A DNA stretch of 21,562 bases from Gemmatimonadota bacterium (GTDB taxonomy: Bacteria > Gemmatimonadota > Gemmatimonadetes > Gemmatimonadales > Gemmatimonadaceae). Below the pieces are notes generated by a model, which ran no database searches, was not told the DNA's origin, and saw only the letters and a list, made by a program, of their open reading frames with translations. The stretch spans positions 239 to 21,800 of the forward strand of contig PKVB01000138.1 in the NCBI GenBank assembly GCA_003131365.1. The letters run 5' to 3'. This document shows, piece by piece, positions 1 through 6,993 of this stretch (the first letter of the stretch is position 1; each line of letters begins with the position of its first letter). The position numbers and the translations under genes were made by a program.

Positions 1-224
1 CTCAGTGCCCCGGCGGACACCTCGAGGATCGTGATGATGATGAACATCGGGCCGACCGTGCCGGCAAGCGGACTCCGCGCGAAATGCTCATCGAGGTACG
101 CTCGATTTCCTCCTCGATCCACGACCTTGTCTATCCCCGACTGAAGAAACAGCACCGCGAGAAACGCGGAGACGAGTATCTGCAGGATGTGTGATGCCGC
201 ATCGGGCGAGTGCACATTTGGCAT
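1..224 (-). CDS. DoxX-like integral membrane protein, N-terminal part (runs off the left edge)
   Basis: The reading frame opens at an ATG (224-222) and stays open to the window edge, giving about 74 residues. It starts MPNVHSPDAASHILQ and continues into a hydrophobic helix (about residues 16-27) ending FLQSGIDKV, then a polar loop with a HFARSPLAG segment, then a second hydrophobic helix beginning around residue 57. The 'helix - FLQSG.DK - loop - SPLAG - second helix' pattern is typical of DoxX/DoxX-like small four-helix membrane proteins. Their exact reaction is not settled for most members; some are tied to thiosulfate or quinone redox and others to oxidative-stress responses. The C-terminal helices lie outside the window. 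It is divergent from the L,D-transpeptidase-like gene, with 51 bp between the two starts. The start is supported by a promoter placed for a leaderless message. The family call is by resemblance only. Confidence 0.7.
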   Translation of the reverse strand, partial: MPNVHSPDAASHILQILVSAFLAVLFLQSGIDKVVDRGGNRAYLDEHFARSPLAGTVGPMFIIITILEVSAGAL

Positions 225-230
225 GTAGTT

Positions 231-260
231 ATTGTAGCATGATCTGGCGGACACTGTCCA
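231..260 (-). promoter_or_regulatory. Candidate sigma-70-type promoter for a leaderless DoxX-like message
   Basis: On the minus strand, TGGACA (260-255) and TACAAT (236-231) are separated by 18 bp. The -10 box ends 6 nt before the ATG at 224, which would put the transcription start at or within a base or so of the start codon, that is, a leaderless mRNA. No Shine-Dalgarno sequence is present, in agreement. The boxes are seen directly; promoter function is inferred. Confidence 0.45.
249..259. promoter_or_regulatory. Small inverted repeat (possible operator) overlapping the -35 box
   Basis: GGACACTGTCC has 5-bp half-sites around a single central base. It covers most of the -35 element of the leftward promoter and lies 17 bp before the rightward start at 276, so a bound repressor could affect both genes. 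No second copy was noticed in the window. Confidence 0.25.
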
Positions 261-275
261 ATCCGGAAACGGCAC

Positions 276-1076
276 ATGACGAGACGCGGTACATCGATGC
301 GAACACCTCAGGCAGCGTCCACTCCGACTGTTCGGCGATCTCGACTCGCGCTTCTGGCGTTGGTCCTCGCGTGCCGGCAGGGATTGCCCGCGCCCCGCGC
401 TGAGATCGAAGCGTCACGACAACTGGTGGTGGTGATCACTCCCAGCTGGACATCGACCGTCGGCGCCATGACGCGGTTCGAGCGCGCAACTCCAACGTCA
501 GCATGGACCCGGCTGGAGTCCGCGATTCCGCTCGTAGTCGGCCGCACCGGGATCGCGTGGGGCGTTGGCTTCGACAACGTATCAGCCGACGGTCCGCACA
601 AGCATGAAGGAGATGGAAAAGCTCCGGCCGGCATTTTCCCGCTCGACACGGCCTTTGGATTTGCGCCCCGCGACTCCGCGCAGAAAGTGCAATTGACCTA
701 CGTGCAACTGCTTCCCACCACCGACTGCGTCGACGATACTGCCTCGGCCCATTACAACACGGTTGTCGACAGAGCCGTGGTCCCCAGCGTCGACTGGAGC
801 AGCGCCGAGCACATGCGGCAAGTGTCGCAGTACATGGTCGGAGTGATCGTCGGGTACAACGCGTCACCTCCGGTCAAGGGACGCGGCTCCTGCATCTTCC
901 TCCACATCTGGGCCGGCCTCGATTCGCACACCGCCGGATGTACCGCGTTCGACGAAGCGAAGCTGCGAGAGGTGATGCTCTGGCTCGATCCGCGCAAACG
1001 GCCGCTACTCGTCCAACTCACTGCTGACCAATACAAAAGGCTTAAGGCGGGTTGGAGGCTGCCCGCGATTGAATGA
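276..1076 (+). CDS. Exported L,D-transpeptidase-like (YkuD-fold) protein
   Basis: A 266-residue protein. Residues 20-34 form a basic stretch followed by the hydrophobic core LALLALVLAC, so it is exported by Sec and possibly lipidated at Cys33, although the -2 Leu makes a weak lipobox. The C-terminal half carries the YkuD catalytic signature: FLHIW with His210, followed by HTAGCTAF with the likely nucleophile Cys222. This is the pattern of the divergent 'L,D-peptidoglycan transpeptidase' group, which forms 3-3 cross-links or attaches proteins to peptidoglycan in the periplasm. The usual SHGC form is replaced by TAGC. A weak GGAAA lies 6 nt before the first ATG (276). A second ATG at 297 is equally plausible and gives a shorter signal-peptide n-region. 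It is convergent with the TonB receptor gene (33 bp between stops). The family is fairly sure; whether it cross-links peptidoglycan is inferred. Confidence 0.8.
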   Translation: MTRRGTSMRTPQAASTPTVRRSRLALLALVLACRQGLPAPRAEIEASRQLVVVITPSWTSTVGAMTRFERATPTSAWTRLESAIPLVVGRTGIAWGVGFDNVSADGPHKHEGDGKAPAGIFPLDTAFGFAPRDSAQKVQLTYVQLLPTTDCVDDTASAHYNTVVDRAVVPSVDWSSAEHMRQVSQYMVGVIVGYNASPPVKGRGSCIFLHIWAGLDSHTAGCTAFDEAKLREVMLWLDPRKRPLLVQLTADQYKRLKAGWRLPAIE

Positions 1077-1109
1077 AGTTGTCCAGACGATCCGGCCGGT
1101 CGAAGGCCA

Positions 1110-3737
1110 TTACATCACTGCCCTAAGTCCGAAGCTAAGCGTCCGTCCGGGCACGACCGTAACGTTGTCCGGCTCGCCGTGCTGTCGGTTGAGAAGGTTC
1201 TCGCCACTCAAGTTGAGCGAGAGCCCGCGGTACAAGGTCCTGCCGATGCTCGCACGCAGTCGAGTCACGCCGCTGTATTTCAGCCAGTAGTTGCGCAACT
1301 CCTGGCCAACCAGCTCCGCATCGGTCTGCGTGGAATTCGAGAACGCTCCGGCGAGCGCGATACGATCGTAGTCAATCCAGTCCCATGATCGCGATGCGAC
1401 CACCGAGCTGGTCCACCCTCCTCCGATCCACGCGGCTGACACGCTTCCCGTCCGTGCCGGCACCTCGAGCATCCTGTCACCGACGCGCAGATCTCCGACG
1501 TAACCCTGTGCCACCTGCCTCACCTTGCTGTCGACCGTGGAGAACGTTCCGCTCAGCGCAAGAGAGGCAAAGTTCAAATCGCTCTTCAGCTCCCAACCCC
1601 GATTGGTGATCTCGCCAACGTTCTGGAACACGTAGGCGATATGCCTGTCCTCCGCGGGGACCGGCTGCTGCGACTGTGGATACGCACCAGCCCCTGGCGA
1701 GGATCCATCGCGGTCGTTGGAAGCAGCGTACGCAACACGCTGGATGAGTCCCGACGCGAGCTGATCGAAGCGAGTCAACTGCAGGCCGAAAGTCTTGCCG
1801 ACGTAGATATCCATCCCGGTTTCAATCCCAGCCTGCTCTTCGGGCGCGAGGTTTAGAAGCCGCGCCTGTCCGCGTGGATCGAACCACGCTGTCTCCCGCA
1901 TGGGCGTCGTCGCGGGACGAATGCCGCGACCATACGCGGAGCGAAGCTTGACCGTCAGTGGCCCGAAGTCGTGCAACGCCGCGGCGCCAAGCATCGGCAG
2001 CGTTGAGACCGTGCGATTGGCGCCAAAGGCGTCGTTGCGCTCGACGCGGAGTCCGGCCGTGAGGTACCCGGCATCCCGCCATGACACGTTCGCCTGGGCG
2101 ACGCCAGCGCTCGTCCAGCGGCGCACCACCGACGACACTGTCGAGCCGCTCGCCGCCTGGGTGGAGGTCGTCTCTGCCTGAGAGCGAAAGTCGAGCAGCG
2201 AATTCTCGCCGGCGAACGTCAGCGTCGTCGCGAGATTCTGCGCGTCACCGAGGGCGGCGACGCTGCTCACCCGAAGACTCGCCAGATTCGCGTTCCCGCC
2301 CGCCGTGCCGAGATCGGGCCCCGATGCAGAGGGGAGGGGCGTATGATAGTCGGCAAGATTCGACAATCTGCTTCCATCGAATCCGGCGACTATCGCGTGC
2401 GTCCAACGCTCGCTCTGAATGAGCGTTGCGTTGCCGCCGACGGTGTACTCGCGCACGGATTGCGGTATCACCTGCCCTGCCCGGGTAGCGCTCACCGAAT
2501 CCCGAAAAAGCGGACTCGATGGATCGGCGGACTCGCTCGCGAACATTCTTGCCGTCCCGGTCGCGATCAATCTGGATCGCACTACGCGGAATCCCGCGCT
2601 ACCCGTTGTGTGACGCGCAAACGCTCCGGGCAGGTACTCGCCCACTCCACCGGACGTGAAGCTAGCGCTCCCTGATTGCGCGCCCGACCCTTCGCGAACC
2701 GTGACCGCGTGATCCTGCGTGATGGCCGCGCGGGGGACGTACGCGCTCGAAGCCGCGCCCACCGCCGATCGCGCCACCGTGCTCGGACCACCGTTCGAAC
2801 CATCGTGCCGAGTAACGATGTTGATCACGCCGCTGATCGCGTCGGTTCCGTAGAGCGCCGCGCCCTGGGGACCACGAATGATCTCGATGCGCTCGACGGT
2901 CTCGGGAGTGAACTGCGTTATCAACAGCGGATTGGCCAGCTCGATTCCATCAACATAGATCTTCGGATAGCTCGAGCCGAATGAACTGGTCCCTCTAATG
3001 CTCCCGTAGTGCGCGACCAGCGATGTCGGTCCGCTCTGCCAGACCCAGAGTCCGGGCACCAGGTCGCTCAACGCCTGAGCCAGATTCCCCTCGGCGTAGC
3101 GGGAGAGCTGAGCGCCGTTGACGACGTTCATCGCGACGGTGAGCCGGCGGGCTGGTGCCTCGATCGCGCCGCCGGTCACAACCACCCGGTCGAGAACGCG
3201 CGGTACCCGCGCGTGTTGCTCCGCGGTGTCCGGTGACTCCCAGGGCGCGAGCACGACGTGCTCGCCGCCCGCGGAAATTGGCAGGACCTGCGTTCCGCGC
3301 AGCAAGAGCGCGAACGCCTCGCCGAGCGGGATCGAATCGAACGAAGCGCAGACCCTGCTGTCCAGCGGGATCGCTTCAGAAGCGTAAGAGAGCCGGATGC
3401 GCGCATCGACCGAGAGGCGATCCAGCGCGTCGCGCAGCGAGATATCCCGCACATGGAGCGAGACACGCCGGTCGAGCGGCGCATTCCAAGTGGGTAGTGA
3501 CGCCAGGAACGCGTTGGATGAGGAGCACGACTGGGCGCGCGCGGGCGACGCGACCAGTGCGAGCGCTGTAACGAGCAATACGATTGCGCGCGGAGCGCGC
3601 GATCGCCTGCCGGTTACAAGGCGGTCGGTGCTAGGGACGAGCTCCAGACGCGGTTGCCCGGTGAAGTATCGCCACGTTTCCCTGCCGCTCGATGCGGGCA
3701 CCGAGCGAAAGAGCGATGACATTGAGAACTCGGTCAA
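1110..3737 (-). CDS. TonB-dependent outer membrane receptor with N-terminal STN signalling domain
   Basis: An 875-residue protein. A Sec signal core (about residues 50-64) ends ASPARAQ. Residues about 85-165 resemble the STN (secretin/TonB short N-terminal) domain, which in FecA-type transducers contacts FecR in the periplasm. A TonB-box-like stretch DRVVVTG (183-189) precedes the plug (about 195-312), with YVDGIEL and VERIEIIRGP..ALYG.DA..GVINI, the classic plug signature. The rest is a 22-strand-type barrel rich in aromatic/Gly alternation. It ends in Met rather than the usual C-terminal Phe/Trp. The substrate is unknown; a siderophore, cobalamin, or sugar/peptide is possible. The chosen start is TTG at 3737, 4 nt after GGGGAG; an ATG follows at 3722. 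Either start lies inside fecR (overlap 107 or 92 bp) and leaves an unusually long n-region. The only later start, a TTG at 3578, would cut into the signal peptide. Confidence 0.9.
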   Translation of the reverse strand: MTEFSMSSLFRSVPASSGRETWRYFTGQPRLELVPSTDRLVTGRRSRAPRAIVLLVTALALVASPARAQSCSSSNAFLASLPTWNAPLDRRVSLHVRDISLRDALDRLSVDARIRLSYASEAIPLDSRVCASFDSIPLGEAFALLLRGTQVLPISAGGEHVVLAPWESPDTAEQHARVPRVLDRVVVTGGAIEAPARRLTVAMNVVNGAQLSRYAEGNLAQALSDLVPGLWVWQSGPTSLVAHYGSIRGTSSFGSSYPKIYVDGIELANPLLITQFTPETVERIEIIRGPQGAALYGTDAISGVINIVTRHDGSNGGPSTVARSAVGAASSAYVPRAAITQDHAVTVREGSGAQSGSASFTSGGVGEYLPGAFARHTTGSAGFRVVRSRLIATGTARMFASESADPSSPLFRDSVSATRAGQVIPQSVREYTVGGNATLIQSERWTHAIVAGFDGSRLSNLADYHTPLPSASGPDLGTAGGNANLASLRVSSVAALGDAQNLATTLTFAGENSLLDFRSQAETTSTQAASGSTVSSVVRRWTSAGVAQANVSWRDAGYLTAGLRVERNDAFGANRTVSTLPMLGAAALHDFGPLTVKLRSAYGRGIRPATTPMRETAWFDPRGQARLLNLAPEEQAGIETGMDIYVGKTFGLQLTRFDQLASGLIQRVAYAASNDRDGSSPGAGAYPQSQQPVPAEDRHIAYVFQNVGEITNRGWELKSDLNFASLALSGTFSTVDSKVRQVAQGYVGDLRVGDRMLEVPARTGSVSAAWIGGGWTSSVVASRSWDWIDYDRIALAGAFSNSTQTDAELVGQELRNYWLKYSGVTRLRASIGRTLYRGLSLNLSGENLLNRQHGEPDNVTVVPGRTLSFGLRAVM

Positions 3738-4701
3738 CCGGCTCCCCAGAAAAGGATGCGGTCAGGTGAAGATTCGCCAGCGATGAATCCGCCACCCGTA
3801 GCCTTACTCCGTACCACCGGTAAAGTTCTGCACCTACAAGAATGAGCGGTGCATCGCGGAAGACAAGGCGTCCCTCGACCCAGGCCAGGTCGTCGTGGGA
3901 AACAACTGATCTTTCCACGACGACTATCCCCTTCGTATCTACGGTCGCGCGATCGCGCGCGTTGAGCACGGCGTCCCGGTCGCGATCCCCGGCCGCGGCC
4001 CCAATCGCTACGGTCCCCGAATCCACCACTACCCGTGTGCCGGCGCTGTCATCGTTATCGACTGAAAAGGCGGTTCCGACATCCTGGATGATGATCTCCC
4101 CCGCCTTCACGGTGAACGGGTGCGTGGGATCGTGCACCACGCTGAAGTAGGCGACGCCATCGAGCACAACCAGGCGGTCCCCCTCATCCGGGGTAATGGA
4201 GGGCACAACAAGCCGGCTCGTCGGGCCGAGAAGGACCTTGGTTCCGTCCTTCAGCACGACCTGCCGGCGCTCACCGACCGAAGTGGCAAACGTCCGACCG
4301 GCCGCGTCGTCGCGCGAGCCGCGGACGCTCTGCCAGAGCATTGTCCCACCGATGATGATGATCGCGGCGGCTGCGACCCTTAGCAGCGCTGGGAAGCTTC
4401 GGTCGGCTCCGGCGCTCGCGAGGCGCGGGGCGAGCGGAATCACCCTCGGCTCGTTGATGCGCGACTTCACGCGATTCAGCGCGCTCTCGACATTGATGTC
4501 GTATGAATTCTCGCGCGACACATTGGCAATGACGGACTCGAGCAGTCGCACCACCTTAATGCGATGGGGATCAGATTCGATCCATCCCCTTGTCGCCTCG
4601 GCCTCACTGGAACCAGCTTCACCCGTCAGGTAGCGTGCGATACGCTCCCAATCGTCTGGGCTGATATTGGCGGAACCCTCGTCCGGTTTCGACATATTCA
4701 T
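3631..4701 (-). CDS. FecR-family anti-sigma/sigma-regulator membrane protein
   Basis: About 356 residues. An N-terminal cytoplasmic domain (DDWERIARYLTGE...TRGWIESDP) of the FecR type would bind the sigma factor. One transmembrane helix, LLRVAAAAIIIIGGTML, follows at about residues 106-122. The periplasmic FecR domain then shows ERRQVVLKDGTKVLL, GVAYFSVVHDPTHPFTVKAG and DVGTAFSV, all family hallmarks. The C-terminus (about 280-350) has an STN-like fold that pairs with the receptor's STN domain. It relays ligand occupancy of the adjacent TonB receptor to the ECF sigma factor. The start is uncertain: GTG 4716, ATG 4701 and ATG 4695 are all in frame with no clear ribosome-binding site; I chose 4701. 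Its start faces the sigma gene start 36 bp away. Normally fecI and fecR run in the same direction, so the divergent layout is unusual. Confidence 0.9.
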   Translation of the reverse strand: MNMSKPDEGSANISPDDWERIARYLTGEAGSSEAEATRGWIESDPHRIKVVRLLESVIANVSRENSYDINVESALNRVKSRINEPRVIPLAPRLASAGADRSFPALLRVAAAAIIIIGGTMLWQSVRGSRDDAAGRTFATSVGERRQVVLKDGTKVLLGPTSRLVVPSITPDEGDRLVVLDGVAYFSVVHDPTHPFTVKAGEIIIQDVGTAFSVDNDDSAGTRVVVDSGTVAIGAAAGDRDRDAVLNARDRATVDTKGIVVVERSVVSHDDLAWVEGRLVFRDAPLILVGAELYRWYGVRLRVADSSLANLHLTASFSGEPVDRVLNVIALSLGARIERQGNVAILHRATASGARP

Positions 4702-4737
4702 TAATAAGACAGACACCCGAACCGGACGCTACCCTAC

Positions 4738-5325
4738 TTGGACACAAACAACGCGAGCGAGCGGGATCTGCGGGAGCGCATCCGAGCCGGGGACGAGGGC
4801 GCCTTCGATGCCGTTTTCCGGTCGCACTATCCGCACCTCGTGCGAATGGCGGAGTCGGTCGTTCGCGAGCGCGCACTCGCCGAGGAGATAGCGCAGGATG
4901 TCATGCTCGAGTTGTGGCGCCGCCGCGAATCGCTCGTAGTTGAACAAACTTTTCGCGCCTATCTCATACGATCCACCCGCAATCGGGCGCTCAATCATGT
5001 TCGACACCAGCGAATCGTTGCGCGCGAGGCCGCCTTTGCGGCCCTCGACTCTCCAAGCTCGCCGTCCGCGGAAGAAGAGGTCCTTGGTGTCGAGCTCGAG
5101 CGTGCGATACGTGATGCGATAGAAGGACTTTCGGAGAATTGCCGGGAAGTCTTTCAGTTGAGTCGCCAGAGCGGCCTCAAGTACGCCGAGATTGCGAGCA
5201 CGCTTGAGATCTCCATCAAGACGGTTGAGAAGCGAATGGGGCAAGCCCTCTCGGAGCTGCGCGAACGCCTCGCGCCATGGATGCCCGGCGCGAGGGGAGA
5301 AAGCGGGCGGAAAACGCCGGTGTAG
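4738..5325 (+). CDS. ECF-family RNA polymerase sigma factor (FecI/RpoE-like)
   Basis: A 195-residue protein of usual ECF length. Region 2 spans about residues 20-92: AGDEGAFDAVFRSHYPHL, then EIAQDVMLELW (the -10 recognition helix) and FRAYLIRSTRNRALNHVR. A short acidic linker (105-117) leads to region 4 (about 120-176), with LSENCREVFQLSR and the helix-turn-helix YAEIASTLEISIKTVEKRM, which reads the -35 element. The start is TTG at 4738 without an evident Shine-Dalgarno; no ATG or GTG lies upstream in frame and the next ATG (4849) would remove half of region 2. It should direct transcription of the receptor genes, being released or activated through FecR. The lipoprotein gene follows 84 bp downstream on the same strand and may be co-transcribed or a direct target. 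Confidence 0.92.
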   Translation: MDTNNASERDLRERIRAGDEGAFDAVFRSHYPHLVRMAESVVRERALAEEIAQDVMLELWRRRESLVVEQTFRAYLIRSTRNRALNHVRHQRIVAREAAFAALDSPSSPSAEEEVLGVELERAIRDAIEGLSENCREVFQLSRQSGLKYAEIASTLEISIKTVEKRMGQALSELRERLAPWMPGARGESGRKTPV

Positions 5326-5342
5326 GGTATCCAAGGGCTCAA

Positions 5343-5406
5343 GTGTCTCTCCTCCAGAAGCAATTGCGCGCGGCTCAGAAACGCGCAGTCCAACTTTCGG
5401 AGACAC
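5343..5406 (+). promoter_or_regulatory. Nested hairpin in the leader of the lipoprotein gene, covering its ribosome-binding site
   Basis: The 84-bp gap between the sigma gene and the lipoprotein gene holds two perfect inverted repeats, one inside the other. The outer stem is GTGTCTC (5343-5349) with GAGACAC (5400-5406), extendable by one G-U pair. The inner stem is TGCGCG (5365-5370) with CGCGCA (5382-5387), with an 11-nt loop. The Shine-Dalgarno GGAG (5399-5402, 7 nt before the ATG) is part of the outer stem, so folding would hide it. The pairing is visible; translational control is inferred. Confidence 0.45.
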
Positions 5407-5409
5407 TCT

Positions 5410-6387
5410 ATGCCCAGTCCACTCAGAATTCTTTTCATAGCTGGTGCGGGTGCGGTCATGGCCGCATGCGCCACCGATAATGCTACCTCACCGGTTGCCT
5501 CGTCACGGGCGGCCGCTGCTCTCGTCTCGGCTCCACTCAGCTTCGGCGCGACCAATAGCAGCTTTGTTGGAAACTCAGCGCCGACCAATGCGTTTGTGCC
5601 AACGGGAATGGCCGCTGGCGAAAGCTCCGGCGATCATGGAGGCCCCGGCTGGGGCGAATTCATGGGCGGCGGAATCGGGGAAGCCTTTGTCGGAGGTCTT
5701 GGGTTTGGGCCCGGAATCGGCAGAGGCCCGTTCGAGAATTTCGGCAGACGTGAAGCCGGTGACTCCGACAGTGAGGAGTCCGACTCCTTCGACCACTCGG
5801 ATAACTGCGCGTTTTCAGCGACCGCGAATCGGGTCGATTGCGCGACCATCACCCGTGATGGGCTCACCATCAACCGCTCGTTCTCTTTCCTGGATAAGTC
5901 GGACGCGGTTCAGCAGGCATTCGACACTGCCACGACCAACACCGTCAACATCAAGAAGAGCGTGAGCGGCACCATCACTCACCATCAGACGGTCACCAGC
6001 ACGGTCAATGGCTCTAGTGATCTGACTGTGGCCGGCCTCGCATCGGGCAGCACTCAGCGCACCGTGAACGGGACATCGGCTGGAACAGAGTCGACGACGG
6101 GCACCCGGGACTCAGTGGCTTTCACGGCCTCGCGATCGGCGGGTGACACTACGACTGGTCTTGTGATACCGATCCAAAACGATCATCCGACCTTTCCTAC
6201 CGCAGGCACAATCGTTCGCTCGATGACCGCCACCGTCACACTGAGCGGTCAGACCCCCTCGACGTCATCGAGGCGGGAAGTCATCACGTTCGATGGATCG
6301 GCGACCGCCAAGGTCGTCATCACTCACGACGGAGTCACCAAGAACTGCACAAAGCCGCTGCCACACGGACAGCTGACTTGCGCGTAG
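5410..6387 (+). CDS. Uncharacterised Ser/Thr-rich lipoprotein with two paired-cysteine motifs
   Basis: A 325-residue protein with a short signal peptide and lipobox ending VMAAC (Cys20), so it is probably a lipid-anchored envelope protein. Residues 74-112 are Gly-rich, and 117-131 are an acidic Ser/Asp stretch. From 132 onward the sequence is Ser/Thr/Val-rich and looks like beta-strands. That domain is bracketed by two cysteine pairs with identical spacing, Cys133/Cys144 and Cys313/Cys324, which suggests disulfides or metal clips at the two ends of one domain. I recognise the look of a family common in Gemmatimonadota genomes but know no function for it. ATG 5410 has GGAG 7 nt upstream. It follows the ECF sigma gene on the same strand, so envelope-stress or surface-signalling output is a reasonable but unproven guess. 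A hairpin follows the stop. Confidence 0.75.
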   Translation: MPSPLRILFIAGAGAVMAACATDNATSPVASSRAAAALVSAPLSFGATNSSFVGNSAPTNAFVPTGMAAGESSGDHGGPGWGEFMGGGIGEAFVGGLGFGPGIGRGPFENFGRREAGDSDSEESDSFDHSDNCAFSATANRVDCATITRDGLTINRSFSFLDKSDAVQQAFDTATTNTVNIKKSVSGTITHHQTVTSTVNGSSDLTVAGLASGSTQRTVNGTSAGTESTTGTRDSVAFTASRSAGDTTTGLVIPIQNDHPTFPTAGTIVRSMTATVTLSGQTPSTSSRREVITFDGSATAKVVITHDGVTKNCTKPLPHGQLTCA

Positions 6388-6396
6388 TCGGATAGA

Positions 6397-6432
6397 TACG
6401 GGTTCGTTGGCGCACCCAGCGCGAATCCCGTA
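6397..6432 (+). terminator. Hairpin just after the lipoprotein gene (possible terminator)
   Basis: Starting 10 nt after the stop codon, TACGGGTTCG pairs with CGAATCCCGTA (one bulged T). Beyond a two-base bulge, TTGG pairs with CCAG around the loop CGCAC. No T-run follows, so it may be a Rho-assisted terminator or an mRNA 3'-end protector rather than a classic intrinsic terminator. Confidence 0.4.
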
Positions 6433-6535
6433 GTGCACACCTTCAGTCCGGTCTTCACTCGCACGGGGCCGGGCTGCTGGTGCCTTTTCGCTGAGCTTGC
6501 TTTGACGCGGCGATCAGGTTGTGGCGCGAACAGCA

Positions 6536-6584
6536 AGCTGCAACGTTCGGTCAGCTCAAGCTGACGTCTTGTTCAGTTGCAGTT
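6536..6584. terminator. Nested inverted repeats between two convergent genes
   Basis: The inner stem is GTCAGCT (6550-6556) with AGCTGAC (6559-6565), only two bases apart. The outer stem is CTGCAAC (6538-6544) with GTTGCAG (6576-6582), extendable by G-U and A-T. The structure lies 4-23 nt past the stop of the minus-strand 116-aa gene. It could end transcripts arriving from either side. There is no T-run on either strand. The 200-bp gap 6388-6587 otherwise holds nothing I can recognise. Confidence 0.4.
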
Positions 6585-6587
6585 CTG

Positions 6588-6938
6588 TCAGGCGGATCTC
6601 GCCCCGTCAGATTTCGCGATGCGCTTGGCCCGCTCGCACAGGGCCCGCAGTTCGAGGAGAGAGAGATCTTCCCAGTGGGCTGGAATCGGAATGAGCCGCC
6701 GCTTTTCGTGGAGCGACTCGAAGGTCAGCCAGCCGCCTCCATGACCCGCCGAGAGGGTGATGCGGCGCTGGCTCGTGGTGCGCCGGTCCGGCCCGGTCCG
6801 ACGCTCCGACCCGCCCCAGGCGAAATACTTCGGACGCCGACGATCCGCCTCGCTCAGCCGCCGCTCCATCTTGGTCGGCTGTGAGTCCCAGACCTGCCAG
6901 TACGCGCCATCTCTGTCTACGAAAGTCCGATATGACAT
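6588..6938 (-). CDS. Small Arg-rich cytoplasmic protein of unknown function (116 aa)
   Basis: No signal peptide or membrane helix. The N-terminus, MSYRTFVDRDGAYWQVWD, looks like a short beta-hairpin domain. It is followed by a very basic middle with repeated ERR/DRR units (MERRLSEADRRR, then SERRTGPDRR and SQRR, residues 24-59). Then comes a conserved-looking block with GGGWLTFES, EKRRLIPIP and HWEDLS (67-93) and a C-terminal helix. I recall similar small proteins in Gemmatimonadota but no assigned function. The start is secure: ATG 6938 is preceded by AGGTGA with 6-nt spacing, the best ribosome-binding site in this part of the window. It is a monocistronic minus-strand gene, with dacB upstream on the same strand (169 bp gap). 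The basic stretch could bind nucleic acid or an acidic partner; that is speculation. Confidence 0.8.
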   Translation of the reverse strand: MSYRTFVDRDGAYWQVWDSQPTKMERRLSEADRRRPKYFAWGGSERRTGPDRRTTSQRRITLSAGHGGGWLTFESLHEKRRLIPIPAHWEDLSLLELRALCERAKRIAKSDGARSA

Positions 6939-6944
6939 TATTTA

Positions 6945-6950
6945 TCACCT
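6945..6950 (-). promoter_or_regulatory. Strong ribosome-binding site of the 116-aa gene
   Basis: AGGTGA on the minus strand, 6 nt before ATG 6938. It fixes the start of the small Arg-rich protein. Confidence 0.75.
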
Positions 6951-6993
6951 CACGCGGCGGCCTCACGCGTCTGCTTATCAGTGGTGCATGAAA

